Part shown: positions 63,223 to 64,000 of the stretch, one piece after another | Position numbering within the stretch: position 1 is the first letter of the stretch | Layout of the letters: each line of letters begins with the position of its first letter | From: Kitasatospora humi | GTDB taxonomy: Bacteria; Actinomycetota; Actinomycetes; Streptomycetales; Streptomycetaceae | Direction of reading: 5' to 3' | Assembly: GCF_020907985.1 (NCBI RefSeq) | Contig: NZ_JAJJPA010000001.1 | Coordinates: 465,673-529,672, forward strand | Length of the DNA stretch: 64,000 nucleotides | Program-made: the position numbers and the translations under genes | Notes under the pieces: generated by a model | Seen by the model: only the letters and a program-made list of their open reading frames with translations | Database searches by the model: none | Told to the model about the DNA's origin: nothing

Positions 63223-63248
63223 TTTGCAAAGTCTGCTACTTTGCAAAG
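63222..63248. promoter_or_regulatory. Twin CTTTGCAAAG palindromic operator
   Basis: Two perfect 10-bp palindromes (63222-63231, 63239-63248), centres 17 bp apart. The first overlaps the regulator's start codon and -10; the second sits in the -35/-10 spacer (-35 TTGCCA at 63254-63259). Dimer-binding sites for the neighbouring ArsR-type protein are the obvious reading. Confidence 0.85.
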
Positions 63249-63284
63249 CCCATTGGCAAGCGTGCCGACCGAGGAGAGGGACCG

Positions 63285-64000
63285 ATGTCCGAATCACCCG
63301 AGGACGTCCAGCAGCTCGACGAGTTCGAGCGGCCCGGCGCCGGCAGGCGAGTGCTGCTGCAGGGCCGACCGGTGGACGGCTACCCGGTGCTGCCGCCGGA
63401 GGCCGCGCGCGGCTCGGTGCTGCGGATCACCGAGATCGGGGAGGAGATCCTGCACCGGCCGTGCCGCCCGGCGGACGCCGAGTTCGGGACCCCGGAGCTG
63501 GCCCGGTTGGTCGACGACATGTTCGCCACGATGTACATCGCCGCCGGCGCCGGCCTGGCGGCCAACCAGGTGGACGTCGACCTCAGGCTCTTCGTCTACG
63601 ACTGCCTGGACGAGGACGGGGTCCGGCACGTCGGCCACGTCCTCAACCCGGTGATCGAGGAGGCCACGGCGGCACGCGGGCGCCGGCTGATCGAGGACGT
63701 CGAGGGTTGCCTGTCCGTGCCCGGGGCGGCGATGGACGTCGCCAGGCCGGACCGCACCGTGCTGCACGGCTACGACAAGGACGGAGAGCCGCTCACCATC
63801 GAGGGGTTCGGGTACTTCGCGCGCTGCCTGCAGCACGAGGCCGACCACCTCGACGGCCGGCTCTACGTCGACCGGCTCGCCAAGCGGGACCGCAAGGACG
63901 CACTGCGACAGATGGCCGAGCGCCGGGCCGGGGTGTTCGCCAAGCGGCAGGCCCTCACCGAGAAGCTGATGGGCGGTCGGAGCCGGCCGGTCGAAGCGGA
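63285..64000 (+). CDS. def: Peptide deformylase, C-terminus cut by window edge
   Basis: Removes formyl from nascent N-terminal Met. Visible: motif 1 GAGLAANQV (~88; usual AAPQ), motif 2 EGCLSVPG (~141, metal Cys), motif 3 QHEADHLDG (~184, HExxH). An N-terminal extension of ~45 residues (QQLDEFERPGAGRR...) precedes the usual ILRITE-like start. GAGGAGAGGG 5 nt before ATG. Open to base 64000. Being under a dedicated repressor suggests an inducible, accessory deformylase. Confidence 0.93.
   Translation, partial: MSESPEDVQQLDEFERPGAGRRVLLQGRPVDGYPVLPPEAARGSVLRITEIGEEILHRPCRPADAEFGTPELARLVDDMFATMYIAAGAGLAANQVDVDLRLFVYDCLDEDGVRHVGHVLNPVIEEATAARGRRLIEDVEGCLSVPGAAMDVARPDRTVLHGYDKDGEPLTIEGFGYFARCLQHEADHLDGRLYVDRLAKRDRKDALRQMAERRAGVFAKRQALTEKLMGGRSRPVEA

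Overview
The window reads as chromosomal DNA of a high-GC actinomycete of the Streptomycetaceae (Streptomyces, Kitasatospora or Streptacidiphilus). Support: very GC-biased third codon positions, many GTG starts, genes lacking a Shine-Dalgarno (SD) site, and a core gene order typical of the group (FMN riboswitch-ribE-ribM-ribBA-ribH, hisE-hisG, CNNM pair, AAA ATPase, Lrp, lnt, fxsA, rbpA). Identifications rest on motifs read by eye and on family knowledge; no database search was run.

1-9,516: edge of what looks like a specialised-metabolism cluster. On the minus strand lie an AMP-dependent acyl ligase (cut by the left edge) and a tandem-domain CaiB/BaiF CoA-transferase. After a Pro-Glu repeat membrane protein, a tight plus-strand operon encodes a flavin hydroxylase, a cytochrome P450 and a second flavin hydroxylase. 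9,517-14,900: FMN riboswitch and riboflavin operon, then hisE-hisG and a PH-domain membrane protein. 14,900-26,500: conserved core with two CNNM/CBS transporters, an AAA+ ATPase, a uridine-kinase-like protein, Lrp regulator, amidohydrolase, lnt, fxsA and rbpA, the last behind an exact sigma-R promoter. 26,600-44,200: an FtsK-like protein without the Walker lysine plus a small membrane partner, and a mixture of acetyltransferases, thioesterase, PLP enzyme, secreted hydrolases, APC permease, methyltransferase, glutaminase, Nei-type glycosylase and acyl-CoA synthetase.

44,200-64,000: accessory and resistance region. It holds an EF-G-like GTPase; pqqD and pqqB without other pqq genes; an M48-type protease gene split by a complete IS1182-type insertion sequence; helR, the rifamycin-protective RNA polymerase ATPase, behind a perfect 19-bp palindrome of the rifamycin-associated element type; a non-canonical Nramp transporter with a structured leader; an ADP-ribosylglycohydrolase divergent from a PEP-mutase-like enzyme; an EamA exporter; and an ArsR-type regulator divergent from a peptide deformylase with twin palindromic operators.

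Most notable: helR with its palindrome, the decayed and IS-split protease, the twin operators at the deformylase locus, the orphan pqqB/pqqD, a set of eight start sites with a -10 hexamer 6-8 nt upstream (predicted leaderless mRNAs), and two mini-ORFs that bridge into downstream genes through (A/G)TGA overlaps.
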